The position numbers were made by a program, and so were the translations under genes. From contig CAVVZJ010000001.1 of assembly GCA_963752755.1 (NCBI GenBank), positions 1,178,001 through 1,242,000 of the forward strand: DNA of 64,000 nt. Reading direction: 5' to 3'. This DNA is from CAVVZJ01 sp963752755. Its GTDB lineage: Bacteria; Planctomycetota; Planctomycetia; Isosphaerales; Isosphaeraceae. Each line of letters starts with the position of its first letter. The first letter of the stretch is position 1. Below the pieces are notes generated by a model. The model was not told the origin of the DNA and ran no database searches. It saw only the letters and a program-made list of their open reading frames with translations. Positions 28,277 to 38,198 of the stretch are shown here, in pieces.

Positions 28277-28867
28277 CCGCGGGTCCGACTCGAACCAGGG
28301 AATCTTGACCACTCGTAGTCCGCCGGCCCGGTCGGCAAGCGCGGTGCCCGGCGACGAATCCACCCGCGCCAACGTCCGGATCTTGTGCTATAATGAACGT
28401 TAGCTCCTTGGCAATCCGGTTGACATCCCGCCCCCCGGTTCTGATGCGGCGCCGCGACGCCAGGACGCGTCCCGGACGCCGAACGAACTTCAAAATAGGC
28501 AAAATGCCTTCCTTAAATCTCAGGCAGAAAAAGACTTATGGCCTGACGTTCAACGTCAAGACGAGCGTCCCCAAAGCGTCCGCATCGCGTTCCACAGGCG
28601 TCCCGGTCGCGTCGCGTGCGCGTTCGGACCTCGCCTCGGCTGATTGCGGACGGTCAAAGATAGCAAGCTTCGGCGTCTGGCCGGAGACGCCTCGCAAGGG
28701 TTCGCGACGCTGGTTCCGGCGGTAGGTCGATCGTTCCTGAAGGACTTTCGGTAATCGTTCCGCCGAATCCGGTGATGGCCCCCAGTGTCGGGTGCGTCGC
28801 GTCGTCGACGACGCCCCCGACGATTGCGGCCATCCGTCCTGCGATCGGCGGAATGGTTACGACTTTC
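28277..28867. other. Non-coding stretch with an orphan TATAAT
   Basis: No convincing gene. TATAAT at 28389-28394 (plus) could start a transcript running into a locally AT-rich part at 28485-28560. An ORF from 28393 (110 codons) overlaps the -10 box, is Arg/Ser-rich and resembles no protein. The region lies downstream of the DUF1501 gene on the other strand. Confidence 0.5.
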
Positions 28868-30283
28868 TCAGCCGATCAAATCCTCCACGACGCGCCCATG
28901 GACGTCGGTCAGTCGCTGGTCACGACCACCGTGACGGAAGGTGAGACGCTCGTGATCGAGACCGAGCTGATGCAGGATCGTGGCGTGGAGGTCGTGGATC
29001 GACAGCGGCGACTCGGCGACGGCGTTGCCGAACTCGTCGGTCGCCCCGAAGGCGAGACCGCCGCGGAAGCCGCCGCCGGCGAGGAAGAGGGCGTAGCCGT
29101 TGACGTGGTGGTCGCGACCGGCCGACTCGCTAACCTTGGGCGTGTGGGGCGTCCGGCCCATCTCGCCGGCCCAGAGCACGATCGTCTCGTCCAGCAATCC
29201 GCGCCGCTTCAGGTCCACGATCAGGGCCGCGACAGGCTGGTCGGTGATCAGGGCGTTCTGAGCGTGGTACTTCTTCAGGTCGCCGTGCTGGTCCCAGGGG
29301 GAGTTGTTGGCGTGGGTCAGCGGGCAGGTGATCTCGACGAACCGGACCCCCGCCTCGACGAGCCGTCGGGCGCGGAGGCATTGCAGGGCGTAGAACTTCT
29401 GGTAGTCGTCCGGCCGGTCGAGTCCGTAGAGCGCCGCGTCTCGGCCGACTCGCCGGAGACGTCGGCGACCCGCGGGATCGACGCTTGCATGCGGAAGGCG
29501 GCCTCGTAGTTCCGGATGGCCGACTCGATCGCGGCCCCGTCGGGCGTGGCGGCGGCAAAGGCGCGGTCCTGCTCGGCGAGCAGGTCCAGCTTGCGACGCT
29601 GCAAGGCGGGCGGGTCGGCCGGACGGATGTCGTCCACCGGCTCACCGCGGGCGCGGAGGGTCGTGGCGGCGTGGGTGGCCGGCAGGTAGGCACTGGCGAA
29701 GTTCTCCAGGCCGCCGTTCGGAATCCAGTCGTTGTTCAGGAGGACGTAGCCCGGCAGGTCGGCCGACTCCGACGCCAGGCCGTAGGAGACCCACGACCCG
29801 AAGCTCGGCGCCTGTCCCGTCACGCGGCCGGTGTGCAGCAAGAGGTTCTGCTGGCCGTGCAAGGGGAGTTCGCCGACCATCGACCGCACGAGACACAGGT
29901 CGTCGGCGCAGCCCGGCGATGTGCGGCAGCAATTCGCTGACCTGGAGGCCGCTCTCCCCGCGCGGGCGGAACTTCCAGGGGCTGCCCATCCAGACGCGGT
30001 CGGCTGTCGCCTGGGCCTTCTTCGAGACGGCGTCCTGGCCGATCGCCTTGCCCTGGCGCTTCGCCAGCTCCGGCTTCGGGTCGAACGTATCGACGTGGCT
30101 CGGGCCGCCGTCCATGAAGCAGAAGATGACACTGCTTCGCCTTCGCTGGCCGACGCGCGGGGTGCTCCGGGCCGACGTCCGGGCGGGCCTCGTCGGCCAG
30201 CAGACCGGCCAGGGCGAGCAGGCCGAAGCCGCAGGAGGACGACCGGAGGAACTCACGCCGGTCGGGGCCAGCGCTCGGTCGTC
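28868..30283 (-). CDS. DUF1501 protein with Tat signal (several frameshifts)
   Basis: Secreted sulfatase-fold protein of the planctomycete DUF1501 family. The start near 30283 gives MTTERWPRP, an in-frame stop caused by one extra base, then the Tat motif RREFLRSSSCGFGLLALAGL. Further frames: VIFCFMDGGPSHVDTFDPKP, WKFRPRGESGLQVSELLPHI, LPGYVLLNNDWIPNGGLENF, YEAAFRMQASIPRVADVSGE, ITCPLTHANNSPWDQHGDLK and the intact end ETIVLWAGEMGRTPHTP, GRDHHVNGYALFLAGGGFRG, SIHDLHATILHQLGLDHERL. These genes regularly follow PSD1 genes, as here, 20 bases downstream. About five one-base shifts, conserved parts all present. Confidence 0.87.
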
Positions 30284-30302
30284 ATCGGGCCACCCTCCCG
30301 CC

Positions 30303-33300
30303 TCAGCGGAGATAGAGAAATTCCTTGGTGTTGAACAGCGTATGAGCCACGTCCGTCCAGACCTCGGCCGAACCCAGGATCATCCCGGGCGACACGCCGC
30401 GCTCGCGGGCGAGGTCGTGGACCAGCTCGCGCCAGCGGTCGAGTTCCTGGCTGTCCGGCTCGCGACCCAGTGCCGAGCGGAACATGGCCGCCAGGTTCTC
30501 CTCGACCGAAGACCAGCGGACCCGGCCGCGATCCGCTCGCCCCAGAACCGCGCCTGGCCGATCACGAACGGGTCGTTGAGCAAGGCCAGTGCCTGGGCGG
30601 GGACGCTGGTCACGTCGCGCCGGCCGGTCGGAATCTTGGGCGGGGGCTGGTTGAACGTGGCGAGGAAGCGGGGCGGCTCCATGATCGTGAGCTTGATGTA
30701 GAGCGAGCGGCGGCCGAGCCCGTCGATCGGCCCGGAGAAGAGGCGCTTCTGCGGATCTTCCTGGGGCCGGTGCGGGTCGATCGGCGGGCCATACAGACGA
30801 GCATCGAGCCGGCCCGACGCGGCGAGGATGGCATCGCGAACCTCCTCGGCCTCCAGGCGACGGAGCGGGAAATGATGGAGCAGGCGGTTGGACGGGTCGA
30901 GCGCCATCGCCTCCGACGTCGCGAGGCTGCCCTGGCGGAAGGCCGCGCTGAGCACGAGCTGGCGGACGAGTTCCTTGGTGGACCAGCCCCGGGCCACGAA
31001 CTCGGAGGCCAGCCAGTCGAGCAGTTCGGGATGGGAGGGCTGGTCGCCGAGGTGGCCGAAGTCGTCGGGCGTGGCGACGATCCCGGTGCCGAAGACCCAC
31101 TGCCAGACGCGGTTGACATAGACGCGGGCGGTCAGCGGGTTGTCGGGCGAGGCGATCCGTTCGGCCAGTTCGAGCCGACCGCTGCCGGGGCCGTCGAACG
31201 CGGCAGCCTCCTCGTCGTCGGCGAAAACGCCGAGGTAGCCGCGGGGCACGGCGGGGCCGAGCTGGTCGTACTGGCCCCGGATATTGAGCTGGTAGTCGGA
31301 GCCGACTTCGAGGTCGGCCATGCCGTTGACCGTCTGCGGCTCCCGCAGCCGGCGCTCGACCTCGCGGTAGGACGCCACCAGGGAGCGGACCCGTTCCGGG
31401 GCGTGCTGCGTCGGAGCGGTTCGGCAGGAGACCTTGATCGAGGAGCCAGTTGAGCAGCGAGGCATCGTCCGAGGTCGCCTCGTCGCTGGCCCAGCGATCG
31501 AGCACGGCTCGCCACCAGTCGGCGTAACGACGGGCCAGCTCCTCGCGAGTCGTCGGGGCCGGGCCGTCGAAGAGGCCGCGGAACCGCGACAGCTCGTCCT
31601 TCGGGGCGCCCGGCTCCTTGTGGGTCACGACGCGGACGACCCCGAACCAGCTCCGCGGGTCGGCCGCCTGCTGCCTCGGAGCAAGCGCCTCCGAGCCCGA
31701 CGCGGGGCGGGAAGTTCGGGTTGCTCGTCTTGGTCGCCAGTTCACGATAGACGTCTCGACCGGCCAGCTCGGACGACGGCGGCGCAGGCCGACCAGGACG
31801 GGTCGCGGCGGTTGAGGTAGGTCTGCCGTTCGGTGAGGAAGGCGTTATCGACCACCGTCCGCTCGGCGGCGAAATCGCCGCCGCAGGTCTCCAGACTCAG
31901 CCAGGGGTCGGGCAACGCCTTCAGGAAGGGCGTGCGGACGGCCCCGTTGAGCCTCGGCGAGAGGGCGTTGGTGAACAGGCCACCCGGCAGGACCGCGCCG
32001 ATTGCCGCCGTCACCGTCGAGCGCCACGGTGAAGTCTCCCGGCCGCACCGGGCCGTCGCGGAGTCCGACGCCTTCGACCGACCAGCCCGCGGGGATCGCT
32101 TCGCGGAAGTCGGCGACGACGCGGAACCGCTTCCGATTCTCAACGGTCCGGGCCTGGGACTCCTGCTCGTAAGTCGGCCGCGAGTCGCGACCAGGCCACG
32201 GCGACATCGCCCCGCTCGCGAGCGACCTTGTTGACCTCGACCCAGGCTCGCAACGGATGTTCCCACGCCGGCGCATCGCCCGGCGGCGGTGACGGCCTTT
32301 TGCCACGGGTCGGGGCCTGGCGGCGAAGTCGTCGGCGAGCCAGGCGTCCGGCCATGTGGAGGCGACGTCGAGCCAGCAGGACGCGAGAGCCTGTCGCAGC
32401 GGTCGCTTGAGAGTGCGGAGTTCGTCGAGGACGTCGGCGTTGCGGTCGGGCGTGTCGAGGGTGTGGGTGAGCCAGCGGGAACTCATGAAGGCGCCGGCGA
32501 GCGCGTAGTAGTCACGCTGGGAGACGGCGTCGAGCTTGTGGTCGTGGCAGCGGGCGCAGCCGATCGTGAGGGCCTGGAATGCCTTGGAGAAGGCGTCGAT
32601 CTTGTTGTGCAGCATCTCCTGATGAATGCCGTCGAACTGGGCGCTGTCGCCGTGGCGCTTCTCGCCGAGCTGGAAGAACATCGGGCCGATCAGCGACTCG
32701 TTGATCTGCTTCGGTGGCGTTGATCCGGGGTGCGTCGAGGAGGTCGCCGGCAATCTGCTCGCGGACGAGCTGGTCGAACGGCACGTCGGCGTTGAAGGCA
32801 CGGACGAGGTAATCCCGGTAGCGCCAGGCCCCCTTGGCGGGGATGTCCCACTCGTAACCGTAGGTGTCGCCGAAGCGGACGACGTCCATCCAGTGCCGCG
32901 CCCAACGTTCGCCGAACCGGGGCGAGGCGAGGAGCCGATCGACGAGCCGCTCATAAGCGTCGGGGGCGGGGTTGTCGAGGAAGGTGCTCAGGGTGCGCGG
33001 ATCGGGGGGCATGCCAGTCAGGACGAACGCCAGCCGCCGCGCCAGCACGTCCGGATCGGCGGGCGGGGCTGGGGTCAGCCCCTCGGCTTCGAGCCGTGCG
33101 AGGAGGAACCGGTCCACAGGCTCGCGGGACCAGTCGGCCCGTCGCGGGACGGGCACGGCAGGTCGCGTTGGCGGCTGAAGGCTCCACCAGGTCCGACGCT
33201 CCGCCAGCTTCGCCTGCCACGCGATCCGGTCCGACTCCTCGGCCGAGGGTGGCTCATTGCGGGGATCGAACGCGCCGTCGGCGATCCAGTCGCGGAAGTC

Positions 33301-33654
33301 GCGGATCGTCGCCTCAGACAGCTTCGGGGACCCTTTCGGCATCTCCTCGCCGACGTCCTGATGCTCGATCAGAAGGACGAGCAGGCTGTCGTCCGGCTGC
33401 CCCGGCTCGACCGCCGGCCCGGAGTATCCCCCCTTCATCCAGCCCTCGCGCCAGTCGAGCCGCAGGCCGCCCTGTTGCTTGCGGGCACCGTGGCAGGAAT
33501 AACACTCCGCGGCCAGGACGGGCCGGATCCTGGCCTCGAAGAACTCCCGACGCGCCGCCTCGTCGCCGACGGCGCCCCCGCACATCGCGAGGACGATCAC
33601 CCAGACCAGGAACCCTTGAGGCGACCGAAGGCGGGTCGTGGAGACGGCGGGCAT
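30303..33654 (-). CDS. PSD1-type protein: PSCyt1 + DUF1549 + DUF1553 (several frameshifts)
   Basis: Large secreted planctomycete protein, about 1,100 aa. ATG 33654 with a signal peptide (FLVWVIVLAMCGGAVGD). PSCyt1 has a heme-type CYSCHG (FFEARIRPVLAAECYSCHGA). DUF1549: PVDRFLLARLEAEGLTPAPP, ADPDVLARRLAFVLTGMPP, YERLVDRLLASPRFGERWAR, MDVVRFGDTYGYEWD. Frameshifts near 32715, 32300, 31970, 31430 and 30530. DUF1553: TARVYVNRVWQWVFGTGIVA, HPELLDWLASEFVARGWSTK, LLHHFPLRRLEAEEVRDAIL and the tail RSALGREPDSQELDRW. Often linked to breakdown of complex glycans but biochemically undefined. First gene of an operon with DUF1501. Confidence 0.9.
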
Positions 33655-33936
33655 TGGCGGCTCGTTCGATGACGGCGGGGTGCGGGTCGCGAACGTCGGC
33701 AGTGTAGCTCGGCGGGAAAGGCGGCACGAGTAACCAACCTCAGGGCCAGCTTAACGGGGCCTCCACCGCCGGGTCAACGTTCGGCACCGAGCCGACCGAG
33801 CCGCCAGCCCGGAATCAAGCCCAGGTCGTTGCTGTCCTTCTCCTCGTCGTGCCGCTCGATGCCACGGCGCATCGATAGCCATGCGGATGCTCCGGGCGAT
33901 GGAGGGGTCGTGCAAGGCGACACGCGTTCCCGGCGA
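33655..33936. other. Gap between PSD1 gene and hydrogenase operon end
   Basis: No firm gene. On the minus strand a possible short frame ends RRGIERHDEEKDSNDLGLIP then GWRLGRLGAER (stop near 33778), which looks protein-like but has no clear start; it could be a frameshifted mini-protein at the end of the hydrogenase operon. Confidence 0.35.
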
Positions 33937-34149
33937 TCACATGCTGCGGATCTTGAGATAACGCCTCAGGTCCGGACCGACGTAAGTCCACGCCAGGTAT
34001 CCCAGACCGACAACGACGACCCCCGCGACCAGCCATTTCACGGCCGATCCGCTGTCACGCTCTGACTCAGTGAGACCGGTTCGCTCCCCCCAGCCGTGTG
34101 CCGTCAGGCGGGACAAGGGCCCTCGCCGCTCGGATGTCAATCGCAACAT
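33937..34149 (-). CDS. DUF6893-type single-span mini-protein
   Basis: Up to 70 aa. The real body is TESERDSGSAVKWLVAGVVV then VGLGYLAWTYVGPDLRRYLK and IRSM: one membrane span and a basic C-terminal end RRYLKIRSM of the type seen in small proteins beside high-affinity hydrogenases. ATG 34149 overlaps the end of the protease gene by 13 bases. Likely membrane tether or stability factor for the complex; that role is inference. Confidence 0.7.
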   Translation of the reverse strand: MLRLTSERRGPLSRLTAHGWGERTGLTESERDSGSAVKWLVAGVVVVGLGYLAWTYVGPDLRRYLKIRSM

Positions 34150-34694
34150 GGGTCAGCCTCCTCTCCGAAGGGGGTGTTGTCTCCGCCAGCCACGATCTCC
34201 TCACCCCGGAGGAGCCTCGCGACGAGCGACGTGATGAGGGGAACCGCCTCGTCGACGGCCGCGCGGACCGCCGCGCCCATCTCCGCCCCGAAGTCCTCCG
34301 ACTCGTCGATGGGACTCGGCTCGCAGCCGACCAGGATAGCCGCCCGACCTGCGCGCCCAGGGTCGAGGCCAGGCGCAGCACCTTGGCCGGGTCGAGGCCG
34401 TGCGCCTCCACAAGGACGTCGGCGTTCGCCTCGGGCGGATCGCCCGTGGGCAGATCCAGAACAGTACAGCGTGCCGGGGGGCTCGCCGCGAGGGGCCGCG
34501 TCGACCAGAATGACCGCGTCGTAGCCGTCGAGGAGGGCGTAGGTCAGGTCAAGGCCGCGGATGCCGAAATCGACGACGCGGGCCCCGTCCGGCAGCCCGA
34601 GCGCCGCCAGCCGCCGGGCGACCTCGACGCCGAAGGCGTCGTCGCCCAGGAAGATGTTGCCGATCCCGGCGACGAGGACACGCGGCTGGCTCAT
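34137..34694 (-). CDS. Hydrogenase maturation protease (HyaD/HycI family, frameshifted)
   Basis: Nickel-dependent endopeptidase that removes the C-terminal tail of the large subunit after metal insertion. ATG 34694: RVLVAGIGNIFLGDDAFGVE, the M52 signature with the Ni-binding Asp, VARRLAALGLPDGARVVDFG, DLTYALLDGYDAVILVDAAP. Two compensating shifts between about 34340 and 34460 move the middle (VLVEAHGLDPAKVLRLASTL) to another frame; the last part ILVGCEPSPIDESEDFGAEM is back in the first. The start overlaps the YceI-like stop (ATGA). The large-subunit tail after DPCLPCGVH in this operon is its expected substrate. Confidence 0.88.
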   Translation of the reverse strand: MSQPRVLVAGIGNIFLGDDAFGVEVARRLAALGLPDGARVVDFGIRGLDLTYALLDGYDAVILVDAAPRGEPPGTLYCSGSAHGRSARGERRRPCGGARPRPGQGAAPGLDPGRAGRAAILVGCEPSPIDESEDFGAEMGAAVRAAVDEAVPLITSLVARLLRGEEIVAGGDNTPFGEEADPCCD

Positions 34695-35257
34695 GGTTCC
34701 TCCTCCTCGAACGCGGCGAGGTCGAAGGAGAGCCTGCAATGTCGTCCTTCAGCTTGATCGCCCCGGCGAGCGCGGACACCGGCCTGATCTGCGTAGTCCG
34801 AGAGCTGGAGCGGGCAACCGCCTCGGAGCCGGACGCCGTTGCCGACGATGAGCAACTCCAGCGTCGACCGGATGCGGGGCAGTGACGCCGTGCAGCGCCA
34901 GCGGGCCGCCGATCCGCAGCCGATACCGGCCCGGGGCGATCGGCTCGTCGGCGAGGCCGATCGGCTTGGTAGAGGATCTCCGGATAGGTGACCGTGTCAA
35001 GCACGTCGCGCCGCATCCGGCCCTCGATCTCCGCGCGGTCGGCGGCACTGACACTGGTCCAGCAATGCGAGCGAGTCGGCGGCGATAGTCAGCTCGACCC
35101 CAGGTTCCTGATCTCGCCACCGCCGAAGCTCAGGTGCCCAGCGTAGTCGCGGACGGCGAATGTCGGGCTGTGGCCGAGGGATCGAGAGCAGCCCGGTGGC
35201 GAACGCCTGCACGGTGAATCGGCTTCGGGACGGGTCGAGTCGGTATCGAACGGGCAT
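34691..35257 (-). CDS. YceI-like domain protein in the hydrogenase operon (frameshifted)
   Basis: ATG 35257: MPVRYRLDPSRSRFTVQAFA, then in other frames SLGHSPTFAVRDYAGHLSFG, GVELTIAADSLALLDQ, MRRDVLDTVTYPEILYQADR, YRLRIGGPLALHGVT and an end LSFDLAAFEEEEP. The YceI fold is a lipocalin-like beta-barrel that binds isoprenoid lipids, such as quinone precursors, in known members. No signal peptide, so cytoplasmic. Position between a hydrogenase accessory gene and the maturation protease suggests a link to electron transfer or assembly, which is inference. About four one-base shifts. Confidence 0.75.
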
Positions 35258-35266
35258 GACGCCGCC

Positions 35267-35562
35267 TCACGAGAGGGGTTCGATCTCCTCGGGCTGGAAG
35301 AAGAAGCGGTGGCCGGGCTGTCGGAGCAGGCCGAGGTCCTTGCCGGGGTCGTCGTCCACGATGACCGCGAGGTAGATGCGACCCTCGAAGTCCTGCTCGA
35401 TCGCCTCGATCGTGGCCGTCCATGCCGGCCAGCACCAGATCGAGGATGTCGGCGCCGCCGCGGGGGCGAAGCCGGACGCGGTCGCCCTGGCGAAGCTCGG
35501 CGGCCCCGACGTGGACGCACTCCAGACGGCGACGGTCGGCCTCGGGGCTCCAGCTTATCCAT
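35267..35562 (-). CDS. Hydrogenase-operon protein, about 98 aa, function unknown (two frameshifts)
   Basis: ATG 35562 (MDK), then after one shift WSPEADRRRLECVHVGAAEL and RQGDRVRLRPRGGADILDLV; a second shift near 35420 (one extra G) leads to ATIEAIEQDFEGRIYLAVIV, DDDPGKDLGLLRQPGHRFFF and QPEEIEPLS. The GDRVRLRPRG start and the strand-rich pattern suggest a small SH3-like beta-barrel. I recall related unannotated proteins in hydrogenase clusters of other bacteria but no name. Located between the 356-aa accessory protein and the YceI-like gene. Confidence 0.65.
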
Positions 35563-36624
35563 GTCGTGCCCTCCTCCGCTCGGCGGTCGGAGGCCCCGGA
35601 TCGTGCCGTGGAGCGCCGAGGAGCTGCTCGCGGGCCATCGCCTCGGTCCGCGCCAGCAGTGCACCGGCGCGTTCGTCCACGGCGGCCATCTCGGCCTTCT
35701 CCTCGTCGGTCAGGGTCATGATCCGCAGGGCCAACATCTCGTCCATCTCCGTGCCGTCGAAGAATTCGCCCGGGCTCTCCGGCGCGATCTGGGGATAGTC
35801 GTAGAGGATGATCGGTGAGGAAAGCATCGAGGTCTCGTCTGCCCGTCCTCGCCGACCAGGACCGGCCAGGTGCCGACATTTCGGCACGCGGCCGCGGCGT
35901 CTCGCCAGCATTCGGGCGGGTCGAGCAGCGAGACGAACTCGCCGCGACGGGCCTCGAGAATGCGCATGCGTGGAGACCAGGGAACGGAGCAGCGCCTCGT
36001 CGCGGCTCAGGGCTTCGGGGTCGCCACGGGCGTGCGGCACTCGACGCAGAGCGAGACGCGGTAGAGCCCCTCCGCGACCTCGGCCGCCTCGACCAGGATG
36101 CCCCCCTCAACCCACTCCTGCTCGCGGGACAGGACGCCAACGACCTCGCCATCGAAGCCTCGCAATGGCTCCGACCGCCTTCCGCCGGGGAACGCGAAAG
36201 CCCGCTCGATCGGCCCGGCCAGCAGATCGCCGAGCGTCTGCCCTTCGAGGGCGACCTCGCGCTCCTCGGCCTCCTGCCAGGCGTGGATGAGTTCGCCGCC
36301 GACCCGAAGCGACTCGACGGGCCGGGACGGCGGCTCTGGGCCGGCCGGCCAGTCGGCGAGGGGCGGGTCGATGGCCCCGACGAGGCGGGCCGTCAGGTGC
36401 AGGAAGCGAACGCGGGCGTCGAAGGCTGTCGCCCGCGTCCCGCGGACCAGGCATTCCGTTCGATTGGCGGAGGCGTCGCCGCCACGGACCCGGCGATAGG
36501 GCTCGGGGAACAGGCCGCCGAACGTCCATCGCTGGCGATTCTTGATCGACGGCCGGTAGGGATAGAGGAGGTATCCCTCGTACAGGACGGCGTCGGCGAT
36601 GCGGTCCACGAGCGAGCGGTTCAT
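35555..36624 (-). CDS. Hydrogenase-operon accessory protein, about 350 aa, function unknown (frameshifted)
   Basis: ATG 36624 overlaps the DUF6084 stop (ATGA). N-terminal part: MNRSLVDRIADAVLYEGYLL, YPYRPSIKNRQRWTFGGLFP, ARVRFLHLTARLVGAIDPPL, VESLRVGGELIHAWQEAEER. A shift near 36010 follows the segment YRVSLCVECRTPVATP. Further fragments RILEARRGEFVSLLDPPECW and VGTWPVLVGEDG join to MLSSPIILYDYPQIAPESPG, EFFDGTEMDEMLALRIMTLT, DEEKAEMAAVDERAGALLAR. I read these as one protein because the pieces are adjacent, collinear and uninterrupted by a start signal. The stop at 35555 is tentative. No known family; soluble. Confidence 0.65.
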
Positions 36625-37288
36625 GGGGTCACCGACTCCTCAGCGGCAGAGAGCAGACGCTCCAGCGTGCCTTCCCAGGTCGGCAGGCCGTTGCGGGTCT
36701 TGTACCGGTCGAGCCGATCGAACACGTCGCGCCGCAGGCAGAGCCAGGCGCTGTTGGGATAGTAGAGGTCCATCAGGTCGCGCCAGGTCGCGGCCGGCAG
36801 GCGGAACGTCGCCTCTTTCTCCCAGGGGACCTGCGCCACCTGCAGGGCGCCCGACGTCCGATTCGTAGAAGATGGTGCCGCTGAAGAGGAAGCCGAGCGG
36901 CAGGTCGCCCCCTTCCAGGGCGGCGAAGTACTTCGTGGCCGCCAGGTTGAAGTCGAAGCTGCACGGCACCGGCAGGTCGGCACGCGCCGGCGCCGCGCGA
37001 ACGCCGGCACGACGACGCCGACGTGCGTCCAGAGCATGGGCCGCAACGTCTGCCCCCAGCGTTCCGGCGTGCCGAACAGGTCGAGAAGTCGCTCCTGCTC
37101 GGCGTCCTCGTAGCGGCGGCGGGCCGGCTCGATCCGCACCTGGCAGCGAAGCACGACGGCGTGGATCGGGGTCGGCTCCGCGCCCGGGGCCAGGGCCTCG
37201 GAGACGCTCAGCGTGAAGCAGCAAGCAGCGGCTCGGCTGCGGCTCGCTCCGGCTCGACCCCCTCGACCCGGAAGTTCAGGTCAGGCAT
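36621..37288 (-). CDS. DUF6084-type protein of the hydrogenase operon (frameshifted)
   Basis: ATG 37288 (MPDLNFRVEGVEPE) overlaps the stop of the DUF5947 gene. Pieces: SVSEALAPGAEPTPIHAVVL, RCQVRIEPARRRYEDAEQER, LLDLFGTPERWGQTLRPMLW, THVGVVVPAFARA, VPCSFDFNLAATKYFAALEG, GDLPLGFLFSGTIFYESDVG and VPWEKEATFRLPAATWRDLM, ending in a helical tail. Three one-base shifts; that near 36850 is one extra G. The length, about 220 aa, and the order beside DUF5947 match hydrogenase clusters of actinobacterial type. Function unknown. Confidence 0.78.
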
Positions 37289-37915
37289 GGGGAGACCGCT
37301 CCTTCAGGCCGGCGAAGAAGCGGCCGATCTCGTCCCACACCGTCGCCCCGCCCGACAGGCCACGCCAGTGGGTCCGGACGAGCCCGACCAGCCGGTAACA
37401 CTCGTCGATGCCGACGCGGTAGCACTCGCGCGAATCCCCGACCCGGTTGACCAGCAGGCACTCGACGTCCGGCTCGAAGTCGTGCAAGACCGGGTTCTCC
37501 TCGGCCAGAGCCTCCCAGGCCTCGGGCGCCACCAGCGACTCGGTGGCCCCCGCGGGACTCGGGTAGAGCGCGACGACACGCCCGGCGGGCGTGCTGTGGA
37601 GGAAGAAGGCGAGGTTGATCGGGATCGAGAGTTCCTCCCACGCCACGTCCGTGAGGCGGAAGTCGGCCAGGAACCGGACGTCCCTCGGGACGCGGCGGTA
37701 GCGTGCCTCGCCCTGGTTGCCGAACAGGATGGCGCAGGGCTCGCAGGCGCAGGCCAGCCGGCGGGTCGCCGTCTCGACCAGGTGCGGAGTGTTCGTCCGC
37801 CAGCTCCGCGCCGCACAACGCGCACCGCTCCCGCACGGCCCGCGGCCGGACGTATCGGCGGAGGGAGGCGAGGGCGGTCAATCCGCGGCCGGCCGTTGCG
37901 CATGTCGGCGTTCAT
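37281..37915 (-). CDS. DUF5947-type protein with Cys-rich N-terminus (frameshifted)
   Basis: ATG 37915 (MNADMRNG), then TALASLRRYVRPRAVRERCA, LCGAELADEH and, in another frame, LACACEPCAILFGNQGEARY, giving two CxxC pairs that look like a zinc or iron site. The rest is intact: FRLTDVAWEELSIPINLAFF, HSTPAGRVVALYPSPAGATE, VLHDFEPDVECLLVNRVGDS, CYRVGIDECYRLVGLVRTHW and WDEIGRFFAGLKE. About 205 aa. Co-occurs with group 1h hydrogenase genes elsewhere; proposed roles in assembly or electron transfer are unproven. Confidence 0.78.
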
Positions 37916-37980
37916 CACATCGATCGCTCCTTGACCTTTGTCCCCGCGTCGACGGAACCCGGCTCAGGACGGACCCGGTC

Positions 37981-38182
37981 TCATGGCGGCGGCATGTGGG
38001 GCATCCGCGGGTCGATCGGGTCGCGGTCCGCAGGATTGATGCTCGTCGAGTCCCGTGCCGTGCGTCGGGTCTCCGGTGCCTGTCGCGCCCGGCTCGCGGC
38101 CGTACTTGCTGAGCAGTTCCTCCCCCTTCGGCGTGCCCGGCGTGTGCGATGGTAGTTCGGATCTCGAGTCGTGCCAACCCAT
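37981..38182 (-). CDS. Short hydrophilic protein of the hydrogenase operon, about 65 aa (frameshifted)
   Basis: ATG 38182: MGWHDSRSELPSHTPGTPKG then EELLSKYGREPG; two shifts lead to the C-terminal STSINPADRDPIDPRMPHMP and PP. No domain, no Cys, many Pro and charged residues, probably disordered. Sits 17 bases after the NifU-like stop and on the same strand, so part of the operon. Function unknown. Confidence 0.6.
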
Positions 38183-38198
38183 GTTGACGGATCTCCGT

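Noticed and set aside
28393..28725. 110-codon plus ORF in the gap after the terminator
   Set aside because: Starts inside a -10-like box, Arg/Ser-rich, no conserved features.
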